This document shows, piece by piece, positions 23,901-36,521 of a stretch of 64,000 bases of DNA (the first letter of the stretch is position 1; each line of letters starts with the position of its first letter). The position numbers were made by a program, and so were the translations under genes. The notes beneath the pieces were generated by a model that did not search any database, had not been told where the DNA came from, and saw nothing but the letters and a program-made list of their open reading frames with translations. Source of the stretch: Pseudovirgaria hyperparasitica (taxonomy: Eukaryota; Ascomycota; Dothideomycetes; Acrospermales; Acrospermaceae); contig NW_022985560.1 in assembly GCF_010093815.1 (NCBI RefSeq), positions 803,501-867,500 of the forward strand. Reading direction: 5' to 3'.

Positions 23901-26900
23901 GGCTTGACAGTTATCCGGGAACTTTGTTGATAGAGCTCCTGATGATCAGAATCTATCGACCTCGAGCTTTCGAAGCCTGAGGATTGTAGCTCTGAGATCC
24001 ATCTATTTGGAGTCACGTATGGCCTCTTTAAGCTATCATCTGCTTGGCTTATCCACCAGCCAGGGAGGCTGCCGAAGACGTAGTTGGCAACCTTCAGTGT
24101 TGTTGAGCACAACTCTCGCAAGAGTAGTCGACCATCTGCCCTCAGAAGCATTCTGATGTTTTTCAAACTCTCGAAGACACTTTCCGTGTGATGGAGAACG
24201 TTACCAGCAATGACGAGGTCGAAGTGGCGGCCTTCAAACCCTTGGCTTGATGGGTTCTGGCTGATATCAAGGACCATATATTCTATTCTCGAATACTTCT
24301 GGAATTTGATTTCTGCAGCGGCCACCATACTATCAGAAACATCGGTAAATACGTACTCTGAAAATAGTGGTTGACCAGTCGGTGAGAACAAGGCGCTAAG
24401 CGTACTTGAAAGAACATGACCGGTATTCCCTCCAATCTCCAGAATACGTAAGCCTGGCTTGCTGTAGACTAAGCAACGACAGAGTTCCGTGATGTCTAGG
24501 GGCCCTGTCTGGTACATTGTTCGAAGGGTATCGTCGTCTTGGAGTATGTCTAATGGCTGCACCGTACCTAAGAACAAGTCTTTGATATTGTTCAAGATAG
24601 TGTTGACAGCAGTTGTCTGCGCCGTATTCCCAGATGAGCAGTCATGGAGCCTTTCTGTGATGGATTCTATCCTCTGAAGGAGCTCCCTGTCGCTCAGATG
24701 CGCGAAATTACTGCTGTTCTTCTCTTTTAGTTGACTGCTGATCCAAGTCGCAAACTTCTGCATGTGTGGTAAGTCCGACTTCAATCCTCTTAGCTGTCGT
24801 TCAGAGCTTTCTAAAACAAGTTCTAAGTGCTCTTGGTTCAGCTTGTCAGCTCCAGATTCGTCAGCAGCCTCTTTCATTAAGAGAGACACGTCGACAAAAT
24901 CAGTATCAGGTACCCATTCAGTCCGACAAGCAGAAACATCATTCTCATGCTCGTCTACGTCCTCAATAGCCTTTAGTCGCAGCCCATCAACCTCCAGGAG
25001 CATGCCTTCGGTACTATTGCATCTAGTTTCGCCAACGACATCACCTGCTGAAGTGAAATTCGCTTGGGCCACGATTTGGAAGTCGTTTGGGACATTGACT
25101 GTACAGCGGTACACACTCAACTTATCGACTCTCACGGGCACTATCGTCTTCTCGGTGTAATCTCCAACATAACCCTTGGTGGCTGCCACTGACATCAGCT
25201 GCAGTGCTGCATCGATAATAGTCGGGGGTAGATGATAGCCGTTCTGGTCTGCTCCTTTGGTAGCTGCCATGGCGGTTGCAAGACGAATTGAGGTTTCAGA
25301 CCGGATGTCATGGAGACACTGGAAGCTCGGCCCAAAATTCAGACCTTGCTTTTGCATAGCTGCGTAGCATCTTTCGGATGTGATTTTGCGCAAAGGCATG
25401 GTGATTGGGGGTCTCTCAATAAGCTTCTCAGTCTGAGATTACACCAGACCCGTGCAATGAGTCATCCAACTATGACCATTGTGCGAAGATATCGTGAAAT
25501 CCCACCATCGGCTTTCTAGGGAGTCGGTCAATTGATGGCGACGGAGCGCAGTTATTATTTCCATGGGTTTGGCTTCTGCTAACACGAGGGCAGTACTAAC
25601 AACTACACGTCGCATAACAAAAGCTTCTTCAATGCCACTGATCTGTCGGACAGCTTCACCAATCATGCCGACATAACCTGCAAAGGGGAACACAATGTCA
25701 TTCTTGACCTTGTGATCACGGATCCAGGGGGCATGTTCAAGGTTGAAGAGGTTTCGCCATAGAGGTTCAATTTCTGTGCTCTCCCTTACTCTTACTCCTA
25801 GCAGCTCATGATATCGGTGCTGTCGATGCCGCCATTCTTTACTCAATCTTGACTCTAGCCAATAAGTATCCGAATAACTCCAGGGGTATCTCGGGAGGTC
25901 TGGAAGGCTTCTTCCTCTGGGGAGCAGCTGTTCGAGATCCATTGGAATATGAGAGACATACAACTGCCCGACAGCTACTAAGAAACTTTCAACAGAGTCT
26001 TGATTTCGCAGCATCGATGGTATGTAAAGGTTGGAACTCCGGCATTCGTCTTGAATCTGCCTTAGAGGACCCGATAGAGCAGAGTGCGGCCCAATTTCTA
26101 TGAAAGTGGCATTCTCCCCAATTTCATGGTTAAGCAGATTTTTTACAGCCGACCGGAACGATACTCGGGACTCTAGATTCTTTTGCCAGTAATCAGGACC
26201 AAGAGCACTTCCCTCTAGTAAGGCCCCTGTGACGCTGGAGAAGAAGAGTTTCTTAGGTGTCTGACCAACGACGTCTTTGGTAATCAAAGCATGATAGTCG
26301 TCTCCGATCTCCGTCATATGATGAGAATGGTATGCCTTGTCCACCCTCAGGACTCGCGCCAAAACATCTGGTTCAGAATCTTTGATCTTGTGCACAACAG
26401 TCCTAACCGCCTCCACATCACCGGAGATCGTTACACTCTCGGGTGAGTTCTCGCAAGCAATCACTACTCCTGGTATCAGGAACTGCTCCACCCTTTCTAG
26501 AGCAAGACCAACAGCAGCCATGGCTCCCATTTTTGTCTGCTTCCCTGCGGCAACTCCACGATAGAAAGCTGCAATGATCGCCTCCTTTGCTGTAAGTGCT
26601 CTTGCAGCATAAGCTGCGGCGAGCTCACCGCTAGAGTGACCAACAACTGCAGCTGGGGTGATCCCGATAGAAGAGAGGGTATCAACCAGAGCAATCTGAA
26701 TTGCTGTACATAATGGTTGTGAGATTTCGGCTTCATCCAATCGACTCTCGTGGGGAGATTGAAGAAGTTCCTCCAGGATACTCCAGCCAGGTTCCAAGGC
26801 TTGTACATGTTCATCCAAGCACTGTATCGACCTTCGGAAAACAGGATATTGTGATTCTTGCAGGAGCTCTTTCCCCATGAGTGGCCATTGAGCGCCTTGG

Positions 26901-28515
26901 CCAGTGAACATCATAACTAGATGGGAATCCTCCTTCCTCTTCGTAGCCGGAGATGGACGAAAAGGGGCGTATCTACTCATAACTGCAAATGATCTAAATG
27001 GCAAATGTTCCCGCCGATTACCAAGCGTGTATGCGAGATCATCGATACTGTCAGGATTCTCATCCAGGAAGCTCTTGTAGTTATTGCCCATATCTTCTAG
27101 AGACTGGCGTGAACTTGCTGAAAGCACCAATAGTTGAGGTGCGTCGGAAGCCACTGTGGGATTTATTATCGGAATGTCGAAACTTCTCGCCGATTCAAGA
27201 ATTGCATGTGCATTTGATCCGCCAATACCGAAAGAGCTGATACTGACTCGCTCGTCACACGACTTGGGCCAAGGGATGGGTTCGGTGGGAACCTTGAGGT
27301 TGGTAGTATCCAGCTCGGCGTTGCGATGAAGTTCGGAGAACTTGATATTAGGAGGTATTACTTGGTTTTCAAGAGCTAGTATCGCCTTTATTACTGATGT
27401 GAGCCCCGATGCACCTTCAGAGTGTCCAAGGTTCGGTTTGACTGATGTGATATAAACCCCCCCCGACGGGCCAAATGTTTTTGCCAGTGCGCGAATCTCA
27501 ATTGAATCTCCCACAGTTGTTCCTGTACCATGGCACTCGACAAAGGCGGTTTTCGAGTAATCTTCAATTCCTGCGACATCGTAGGCCCTCCTAATTAGTG
27601 CCTCCTGGGCCTCTGAGCTAGGAGCACTTATCCCTCCGCGACCTTTCCCATCGCTGTTTGCTGCTGTAGACCTGATGACAGCCCGAATTGGATTCCCATC
27701 GCGAATTGCACTTGCCAGTGGTTTTATGTATATCGCATTGATTGCCTCGCCACGAGCGTAGCCGTTGGCATCAGCTGAAAAGGTCTTACAAGATCCGTCA
27801 GGGGCAAGAACACCTTGCTCTGACATGCTAGCAGTCATACTCGGAGCCAATATGAGGCTGGTACCGCCAACAATGGCAGAATCACAATCTCTGTTCGCAA
27901 CTGCCTCACAAGCCTCGTGTAAAGCCGTCAGTGCCGATGAGCAGGCTGTACGGACAGTGACACTAGCAAAAGTCAGCTAGGTCGCCATCTGACTATCTTG
28001 ACCTACCTCGGGCCTCGTAGATCCAGTTGGTAAGAAACGCGGTTCGAAAGTACGAAATCCCCTGTCCCTTCAATGCCATACTGCTCAGTGCGTAGATCGT
28101 CCTTCGCGCATGTTTCCAGCCAATCTTCTCCGAAGTTTCCTATGTAGCAGCCCGTACGGCTCCCACGCCAATTTTTCTCACCGGCATCTTCGAGGGCTTC
28201 TCTGGCGACTTCAAGCAGTAGTCGCTGCTGAGGATCCATATTACATGCTTGACTCTTGGAGAACTGGAAATAGGACGTGTCCAGATGGCCTAAATTCACC
28301 TTCTCATCAAGAAAATACCCATGCTTTGTTTTGATTGTGCCAGGCTCTCCGGATAAGGAATAATATGCATCGATGTTATATCTGGACTTGGGGACTCGCT
28401 GACGCGCATCGCCCTTTTCGACAAGGAAGTCCCAAAATTGCTTGGATGTGTTCAAACCACCTGGTAGGCGGAACGACATCCCGCAAATTGCAATAAGTTC
28501 ATTTTCAGTGCTCAT
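20974..28515 (-). CDS. Highly reducing polyketide synthase (KS-AT-DH-MT-ER-KR-ACP) with one in-frame stop
   Basis: Exons on the minus strand: 28515-28007, 27962-23225, 23169-22882, 22812-22397 and 22348-20974; all joins keep frame. The frame spans about 2440 codons. KS carries TACSSA, ECHGTGT and NLGHSEGASG. AT carries GQGAQWPLMG and GHSSGELAAA. DH has HAPWIRDHKV and, far downstream, PTIIDAALQL. MT has LEIGGNTGHVLSS. ER has EVEIYTAGLNFR and SACGGVGIASIQL. KR has LLVGGLGGLGQS and TNYAGANTF. ACP has DLGLDSLVTIEL. There is no thioesterase, as usual in this class. The chain would be iteratively built, C-methylated and reduced. Codon 1011 (25441-25439) is TAA in the middle of DH; the same frame then continues with full conservation. 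Without suppression or an unrecognised intron, only KS-AT-partial DH would be made. Confidence 0.9.
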
Positions 28516-29291
28516 GCTTCTGATGATAGTACTTTCTTCTTAGTCCTAGTTTCTAAGCAATGATAGGACAGTACAATAGTAAGAAGGAGGAAGAAAGATG
28601 AATTCAAATGAAATGATAACCAAATTCTTCACACGTCAATTCAATACCCCTTCTCATAATAGAGTACCTGGTAATTAATATAAGTAGATTCTGTGTTGCT
28701 ACAACTGACGCAATATAAGTCAAACAAGGTATTATATTGAATATTAGTCTAGTGCACTTGAGAAGTAGACCTCGTCTATTATGACTAGCTTGGAATAAGG
28801 TTTGAATCATCCCTAAAACTCTCACGCGGTACCTGCAGTACGCCACATGATTTTGTAACTATCGCATGGGGTTCCTTGAATGCTCATGATACAACAACCG
28901 ATAGTTTCTCGTCTGACCCTCATAGGATCTCACGCGATCTCACGCGATCTCATGCGAGCCCAATGAGACCTGCTAGCTATTATACAACTCTTATGCAACC
29001 ATTATCCACCCTTGTATGACACCAATGCGATTATCACGCGAGTTGTACTTTGATAGCACCTACCGCCACAGTGACTAGATTCGATGAAGTAGGTGTCGGG
29101 CCTGGCACTAACTTATACAAGTAAGACTCTACACTTACTAGAAACATAGGGAGAAAGTCCTATGTGAAGGGTATAAATTGCTACTTGTACCCTTTGCCCG
29201 CTTAGTTGTCGAGCTAAAAACATTCAGTCACCCAATTCTTGTTTATCATTTAATTTTCTTTTCGGTTAACTCGCTCAGCCCAACCTCAAAG
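28516..29291. promoter_or_regulatory. Divergent promoter of the synthase and hydrolase genes
   Basis: A 776-base intergenic region between a minus-strand and a plus-strand start. It contains four exact TCACGCG words (28822, 28930, 28940, 29034) and one TCATGCG variant (28950). A TATAAAT box at 29172-29178 lies about 115 bases before the hydrolase ATG. The arrangement suggests co-regulation of both genes by one factor. The factor is not identified, and no transcription factor gene lies inside the locus. Confidence 0.6.
28926..28955. repeat. Three tandem 10-base units GATCTCACGC
   Basis: Two perfect copies and one with a single change (GATCTCATGC), directly adjacent. They carry the TCACGCG word repeated elsewhere in the same promoter, so they may be an array of protein binding sites. 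Confidence 0.75.
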
Positions 29292-30317
29292 ATGCAAGTT
29301 CGCAAGAATGTTGAGTTCAAAACTTCAGATGGACTTACTCTAAGAGGCTGGCTATATCCTACAGCGAAAAAAGGGCCTGGTATTGTTATGTCACCAGGGG
29401 TATGTATGCCTCAGTCGAGATGCAATACTAGAAACGTCCATCTGATTTATCATACCCATTCCAAGTAATCGTCCACGCACAAGATTAGATGAGCTCAGCG
29501 ACGTGGTAATTAAGGCTGCGCTAACGTACTATAGTTTGCTTGTGTAAAAGAGATGATTGCGCCAACGATTGCAGACCGCTTTCATGCTGCAGGAATCACT
29601 GTGCTACTCTATGATCCACGTAGCTTTGGCGAAAGTGATGGAGTTCCACGAGAGGACGTTGAACCTTACAAGCAAATGGAGGACTACTCTGATGCGTTCA
29701 CATTTCTTCTATCTCTACCAACAGTAGATCCTAGATGTGCTGGGGTTTGGGGAATATCCTTATCAGCTTCGACTGCAGCTTGTGCCGGAGCCTTGGATGC
29801 ACGAATGCAGTTTGTGATCGCCATTAGTCCTCCTTCGTCGTTCTCCTACAGCCCTGAATCATTACGTTATATCTTGAATACTGCCGCGGAAGATCAAGGT
29901 CGGAGATCTAGTGGTAAAGAGCCAATCTACTGCCCTGCTCTGGGCTCCAAAGGGGAATGCCTCCTGGAAGGGATGTCATGTGAGGAGGATTATGGCTTCA
30001 TACTGGAATATCTGAAGAGTTGTCTGTCCTGGACCAACAGATGTACGATCCAGAGTTTCTGCAGGCTATTGACATTTCACCCCAAGGAGATGTTGAAACG
30101 CGCAAGTCCCAAATCACCACTAATCATAGGGGGTGATCGGGATATGATCTCTCCAGTTGAAGATCTACTCGAGATATTTCATGTTTTGAAGCAGCCCAAA
30201 AGATGGCATCTCGAGAAAGGCAAGGGGCATTTTGATGTTCACCAAGGAGAAAGTTGTGTGAAGGTACAGACGGATTGGATTAGGTCCATCAAATGGAATC
30301 TCGACCAAGAGGAATGA
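29292..30317 (+). CDS. Alpha/beta hydrolase of the polyketide-transferase type
   Basis: Two exons fit: 29292-29399 and 29535-30317, giving about 296 residues. The intron (gtatgt to ctatag) restores the family word SPGFACVKEM, which the unspliced frame breaks. The family is that of hydrolases found beside highly reducing synthases, such as the fumagillin polyketide transferase. These release or move the chain from the ACP when no thioesterase is present. Landmarks are [20 protein letters not shown], the nucleophile elbow GISLSAS (a variant of the usual GISYSG), GGDRDMISP with the acid, and KGKGHFDVH with the His. The start at 29292 (aaagATGC) begins directly with the conserved [14 protein letters not shown]. 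An upstream in-frame start would only add a leader unlike the family. Confidence 0.87.
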
Positions 30318-31113
30318 TAATTATACGATTCGTGTTTTAGTTAGCAAAGTATCTTTTCTAGACATGACACATAAGCATTTATTGAAGGCACGAGCACTAC
30401 AAACTTGAATAAAGATCACCAAAGACGTAAACACTGGCAAAGGTATGACCGTGTAGCGCATCCTTTTTTGTTAAGTCTATCGGTCGAAGCTTGACCACAC
30501 GAAGGTATTGGCTAGTCATGACACCTAACACCGAGCAAGGCCGAATATATGGTGGCACCACCAGGTGATCGGCCAATCTACGACCAGGTGTATGAATATT
30601 AAATCAGCGTGACATGCAGCCCTGTTAATCAGCTAGACTACATCTGATAGCTCTAAGAAGCCGAAGGGGAGGTATTTAACTTAAATGACTTGCAGTATGG
30701 TCAGATAATCCACAGAGTATACGTCATAGAGGTTCCGTGAGTGTCTTGCACATAGCATCATCCAACCCAACTTTAGTCCACAGATCCAGAGCTATCTATC
30801 CACGACTTGATAGTTGAAGATAAACTAGGGATAGCCTTGATTAGTTATATCAGTGTATATTAGACTTCTAATAGTTGGAGAGAACGACAGCTTATTCTCA
30901 TTCGTTGTAACATGCAGCAGCTGTTTTAGCGCCACGAAGGCCATTCTTGCGAAGGGAAACTTTGCAACATGTTTCTAGGTACTTTCTCCTTCTTAGGCAT
31001 GTTCGAGGGAATCTTGGAAGACATTGAAGGATTATACAGCTTAACGAGATGCAGGTCTATTCCTTGGCGTATATTTGGGGGGCAGTGGTGGCCAAGGGGC
31101 TCCTGGGTGATAA
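30318..31113. other. AT-rich gap right of the hydrolase
   Basis: The 3' region of the hydrolase gene, then AT-rich sequence. I see no gene. The base composition is clearly different from the housekeeping blocks. Confidence 0.5.
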
Positions 31114-32150
31114 TCACGTGTCCAAGTTAACTGACCCATGTACCCACTCGGTGCACCCTCTTGAAGCTTTATGCGAAAGTCTCCCAGGAGTGTAAGCATT
31201 GCAAAGAACGCTATATAACATAACACGTTAGTGCTTATCTGTAGGTTATAGAAATAATTGGATAACGCTTACCATAGTTTTGTGGTCTTTTTGTTGCCAC
31301 TAGCGGTCCTATCTCTATACAATCTCTCCAAGAAGTCCAGGAAAGATCGCCGGTCACTAACAGATCTATTAGTCTCTGAGGTAGATCTTTGAGATATATC
31401 AGACGTACGTCTAAGCTCCGGTGTCTTCAAGAACTCAATGAATATTATTAGGCTTAAGAACGTATCTAATGGCGAGGTCTGACGGTCTCTAAGCATAGGT
31501 TTAAGAGGGAATAAGCTCCCTCTCTGCTTTAGCGTCGTAACTCTTTGTTGACCGTATGGATCGCAGATGGTTATGGTACTATATTGCCCATCCATACTAA
31601 TATATGTGACAGCGGACGTTTTTACTGCCTCCCGCGAGTCTCTCTGTATTCTACACTCCGGCTCTGTAGGTATGATGAATCGGTGGAATAGGGTCCCCTC
31701 ATGTTGGTATGTGAACTGAGGTGTCGTATCTCTCCATTTGCGTATGTTCGGCTTCCCATCCGTTCTCGGTCGACCATCAAGGAGATGTTGCCATCGTTCA
31801 TCGCGGTCGCAGAAGATACGCGTTACTATTTGTCCTTGATCTGGCTCCGATTCGACTTCTGTTGCCGTTCCTATGTGCTCCATTGTATTCAAAACCGTCT
31901 TGAAATAGATTGACTGTATATCCCAAATCATGAAAAGAGTTTGAAGGAGATGTTGCATGTCTTGATCGTTACTATAAGCTTCCATACGAGACCAAGCTCG
32001 CTGTGCCATATATATTGCTTCCTTAACTGCCGGTCTAACACCCCGGTGAGAACCATCGTCACATGAGGGATCAATATAATATTGTAGTGCCGTAACTAAA
32101 GGAAGGCGAAGGAGGTAAATAAAGAGAGTAGATAGTACTAGAGAGACCAT
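31114..32150 (-). CDS. Predicted secreted protein resembling a metalloprotease without HExxH
   Basis: Two exons fit in frame: 32150-31273 and 31210-31114 (gtaagc donor, cactaac branch point, atag acceptor), giving about 324 residues. A signal peptide is clear (MVSLVLSTLFIYLLRLPLVTA), and the mature protein would begin LQYYIDPSC. The start of the mature part (YIDPSC, then VKEAIYMAQRAWSRM) resembles fungal secreted proteins with a lysine-specific metallo-endopeptidase fold. Where that family has HExxH, this protein has IEFLK (in FIEFLKTPELRR), so both zinc ligands appear to be missing. It may be a catalytically dead homologue or a gene decaying inside an AT-rich island. The family link rests on pattern memory only. 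The short second exon is the weakest part of the model. Confidence 0.5.
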
Positions 32151-34886
32151 CGTGTAGTAGAATGGAAGTTACGAAGAACTAAGATTCCGAAGGTTATTTT
32201 CTATATTATACTAAGAAGTTGAATGTTCTAATTATATTAAGCACGAGCGAGCGATTTTCTAACTCTCTAGACCAGTAAAGTATAGAAGTAGACATTCTTG
32301 TTAGTGGTCTTTATAAACGGTGCGGCGCGAATTAAAATCAAAGTCTGTGCGCGCACGGACATAAACATCAAAATTCATTAAATGCTACTCTGTACTGAAG
32401 ATATTTTAACGCCACCTAATTAGAAGGCATAGAGGCTAGATTAGACCCTTTTTCTATGCTCTGAAGTTATTATTACCTTTATAGTAAATGTAGGTAACTA
32501 CTAAGCCTTTAAAGTTATCACTAGAGGCTACTTTTACTATATAGGTAGCTATCTCTTCATTAAGCACGTATACTACGCTAATGCTAATAGTCCTTTTCTA
32601 ATTGGTTGCTAGAGTCTCGCCCAATAGAGCTAGACTGCGATAGTACTAGCTAGCCCGGCAGAATTCAACCTATTAGGTGCTAGTTTAATACTAATTCGCG
32701 CCGCACATCGCTCACTCCCACTTAGAGCCGCGGCTAATTACCCTCAGCGCTAGGTTTCTGATTAGCCTACGGCCGGCAGCGGATAGTCTTTTAAGGCGCT
32801 AAGGCATGCCGGAAAAGCGATACTCCAGGCCGAGAACTAGGCGACTTTTTAGCTTATAAACTAATATCCTTCTACAGCGCTGCACGTTATAAAAAGTATA
32901 CAGAATTACATGCCGTCGAGAGAGCTCCATTCTAATGTCGTAGATCTTTACATAAGGGTGTAATCAAATTACTATGTCGCGAAACGTGACTTTTGATCGC
33001 AGATTCTGGTGAGTGCGCTAGACAAAACATTACATATTCTTATGATTCCTTTGGAATATACTCTCTCTCTCTCTCTCTCTCTCTCTCGGATAAATCCACA
33101 GAACAGGACTGCTTGGGTCATGAACCAGAGAATACCGTGCAGTACCCTTATTTGGCATGGTAAGACCCTAATCTGTAAGTAAGTACAGGAAGGTGAGATT
33201 TTAGATCTGATAGCTAGATCAATAGATCAGATTACTAGAATATTAGCCCAATTCCCTTCCCTCGTTCCCGCCCGTGAGTGTCCGCTCCTACCGCTCGCGT
33301 GGGACGGCTCACTGGCAACCTAACCCGTCCCACTCTCCCTAGACCCAAACCTACTACTCACACAGATGAACTCCTAAATCACTCATCATCACCAAGCCGT
33401 GTTCCAACAGCCATGCATAAAACGAGCACATGAAAATACCCGCCACTCACACGCAACCAGACCCCGCGCTGCGAGTCCCCTCGTTTCATGTTACAATATC
33501 CTGTACGTCAGATTCTCCGGTGCAGGCGAATACATAATGTCCGACGCGCTGCCCATGCATGCCTTGCCTGCAACTCTCGCGACGATCCAGCGCAAAGAAG
33601 GGGAAGAAGAAGAAAAAAAAATTCATTTCTTCACCCTGTCGTCCAATGCTTGATTAGCAGATGCTGTGCTCCTCAAGCACGTTACACTTGCGTGGATGAC
33701 TGGCATACGGTGGATTGGATGAGATGGGTATAGATCTATGTATGGGTGGGTATAGATGCATGAATGACGCCACGGCCGCTTTCCGCGCGCCCGGGGCACA
33801 CGGGACGAAAGTATGGACATGTGCGGGTGCAGGCATATGTATCGCGAAAACGGCAAGAGATATGTTATAGCACCGATTGAGATATAGGCTGCAGCAGCTC
33901 TGATTACCATGTTCGTTCATCATCATGTTTGTCGCCATGGTTGTCGTCTTCATGCTCCCCCCCCCCTCGGATCTCTTTGTGATTCTATTAACACATGGGA
34001 GGAGGGGGTTGGAACGGGAGTCCAGAATGCCGTCTTGCAAAATGCAGTAGAGACCGCCATGTGGGCAGGAAAATGCGATATGGTGTATACTCGCGCCTCA
34101 TTATACCTCTGTAGAATGATTGTGCCATGCTATTCTCTCTCTTGGTCATGGTTTGTTGGTTCGTTTGTTTGTTTGGGGGGGTGAAGCAGTGGTGATGATT
34201 TGGAAGCGTTCACGCGATTCTTTCACTGAACACTGCATTGCGCATCTGTCCTACTGTATTGTCGTCGTGCTTGCATCTTTAATACGGGTTCCGCGGTCCA
34301 ATCGCATGTTCTCGTTCTGCTGAACGTTATGTGCTGTTGATCATCGCATGGCATTCTGCACACTGCACGATAGTCCGACACGCGATCGTTCCTTGCAGCC
34401 CACAGGGAACCATAGATCGAGGCGTCGATCGTCTGGAAACAAGCCCTGGCATAGACACGACATGTGTATAGTTGCCTGAATATAGCACACAGCACCAATG
34501 ATGAAGAGGAGGAATGGCCGAGTTGGGAGGAGTAATGTCAAAGACTAAATTCGGAATTTCATATTCGCCTGTGGCAAAAGGGTATCGAAAGGGAGATAAC
34601 ATAGTATCTATGAATGTACAAGACGACGAAAAGAGGATATCGAGAAGGCCGTCTGTATAATCCACGAGGAACCATAAACATGAGAACGGAACACTTCCAA
34701 AATAGACCAAATACAAAGTCCAAGAATCGCTCAAAAGATCCACCCTTTGTTGCGAAGCTTTTTCCATACCTATCGCGCTTTGTTATGAGAAAAGCTTTTT
34801 TGACGCCACGCCGTGCCACCCCATGTCATCCCTCCATTGTATATCATTACACTCGTATAGTCCGTTTCACACATATTCACATGTAC
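32151..34886. other. AT/TpA-rich island, then repeat-bearing intergenic DNA
   Basis: From about 32160 to 33040 the sequence is AT-rich with very frequent TA, ctag and ttag words and no open frame. That is the look of old repeat sequence altered by repeat-induced point mutation. After the (CT)n tract at 33061 the composition returns to that of ordinary intergenic DNA. The region up to 34886 contains the 3' side of the zinc-finger gene. Open frames there (for example 33654-34040 minus and 34614-34946) show no domain. Confidence 0.45.
33061..33087. repeat. (CT)n microsatellite
   Basis: About thirteen perfect ct units at the right edge of the AT-rich island. Confidence 0.9.
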
Positions 34887-36488
34887 CTAGTAAGGGCTCC
34901 GCTCAGAGTATACTGGAGCTCCATAACCAGCATTTCCTTGTTGTGAGTATGCCACATAACCCCCACTAGCGTTCACATCCACACCCCCGTTCATGGGTAC
35001 CGGCGCTGCAAAGTTGTAGCCAGTGGCGATACTAGTATGGTCATGTGTGTCCCCTTCATGCTCTGATGAGCCTAGCGAACTCGCTCTCTCACTGCCATAT
35101 TGGCTCGAGCTCGATACCATGATGTTATCGTTCGTGGACGAGGCGGTGGATGAAGATGACGACCATGTGGACAATCCCTGTTGCGATGAACATAGTCCCG
35201 ATGTAGATGTCGATGACGGGTTTATGCGCCGATCCTTGCCGCGGCCTTTGATGCCTTTGTTGGAGTTTTTGTACAAGTTCTGAAAATAGTCCCAGAGGTC
35301 CCTCTCAGTAGGCGTCATGCTGGAGGACGACGAAGTGGACATGAACTTAGATGTCAAATAACGGATTGTGGTGGAGTGAAATTTATTTTGATGTGACTGT
35401 TGCCGGTGTCAGAATGCGCATACATAGATGGGAAGAGTACAAACGGGCAAGGTCATATACGAGAAAGAGGTACTCAGAGAAGGCTGTGACATACCTTTAG
35501 ATTACCAAGCTGCGTGAATGTCTTCCCACAGTCGTCCAGCCGGCACATGAATGGTTTCACACCCCCATGTACCGCCTGATGAGCGCGCACATTGCCCCTT
35601 TGCGCAAAGGTCTTGCCGCAGATATCGCACTGGTACGGACGTTCGCCTGTGTGCCGGCGTTCGTGCGTGCGCAAATTGCCCAGTTGTGAGAAAGACTTTC
35701 CACAACCAGGTGCGTGGCATGGGAAGGGCCGTTCGTTGGTGTGCGAGCGGTTGTGGATTTCGAGATGGGTTTTTTGCGTGAAAAGTTTGCCGCATTTCTT
35801 ACCATTCCGGGTGACGGTACATTCATACTGCTTCTTAAGGGTCCTTCTACCAGAGGTCGTGCTGGGGACGGGCTGGAGGGTGTCAGTGATGCGCAACGTT
35901 GAAACCGCGGGCGAGCGATAGATTTACCTTAGGAGTAGACACGGAAGACTCATCCTTGGGATCTTTGGACTTTTGTTGGATGGCCTTCATGAGTGTATCC
36001 ACATCTGTATTGAATTCTGCGTGGCTTTCGACCTTTTTGTCCAATTGTTGATCTGTACTTTGAAATAGCTGGGATGGTTGAGTGGGCGATCCGACTTCTG
36101 ACTTGACGACAGGGCTGGAGATCGATATACCGTTCTTGGCCTCTCTCACGATTGGTACATTGATTCCTGTGGCAGTCGCGAATCGCGACTGTGGCTGGGG
36201 TTGAGAATGCGGTAAGGTATGCTGGTAGTTGACTTGATTGATCTGGCCCATGTGATTGAAACCCGGTTGTACGTTGTAGTTGGCCATGCTAATGGGGCCC
36301 ACTGCGAATGTACCAGACTGAAAGGGCATGGCAGTGACAACAGGTTTGTGCTCCATGGCGTATGTACCAGACTGGAATGGAACTGCCGTCACGACTGGTC
36401 CATTATTGTATACAGGCGTTGGCGCTGGCGCTGGCTGGCTATGATGATGATGATGTTGTTGTTGTTGCTGTTGAGGTTGCTGTTGCTC

Positions 36489-36521
<33 letters not shown>

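Noticed and set aside
23174-25399. Treating the downstream half of the synthase as a separate gene starting at MPLRK
   Set aside because: The split would cut the dehydratase fold in half. Both parts are in the same frame with one TAA between them, so a single interrupted gene is simpler.
25412-25441. A 30-base intron removing the stop codon
   Set aside because: It keeps frame but is much shorter than every other intron in the window and has weak splice sites. I keep it only as an alternative.
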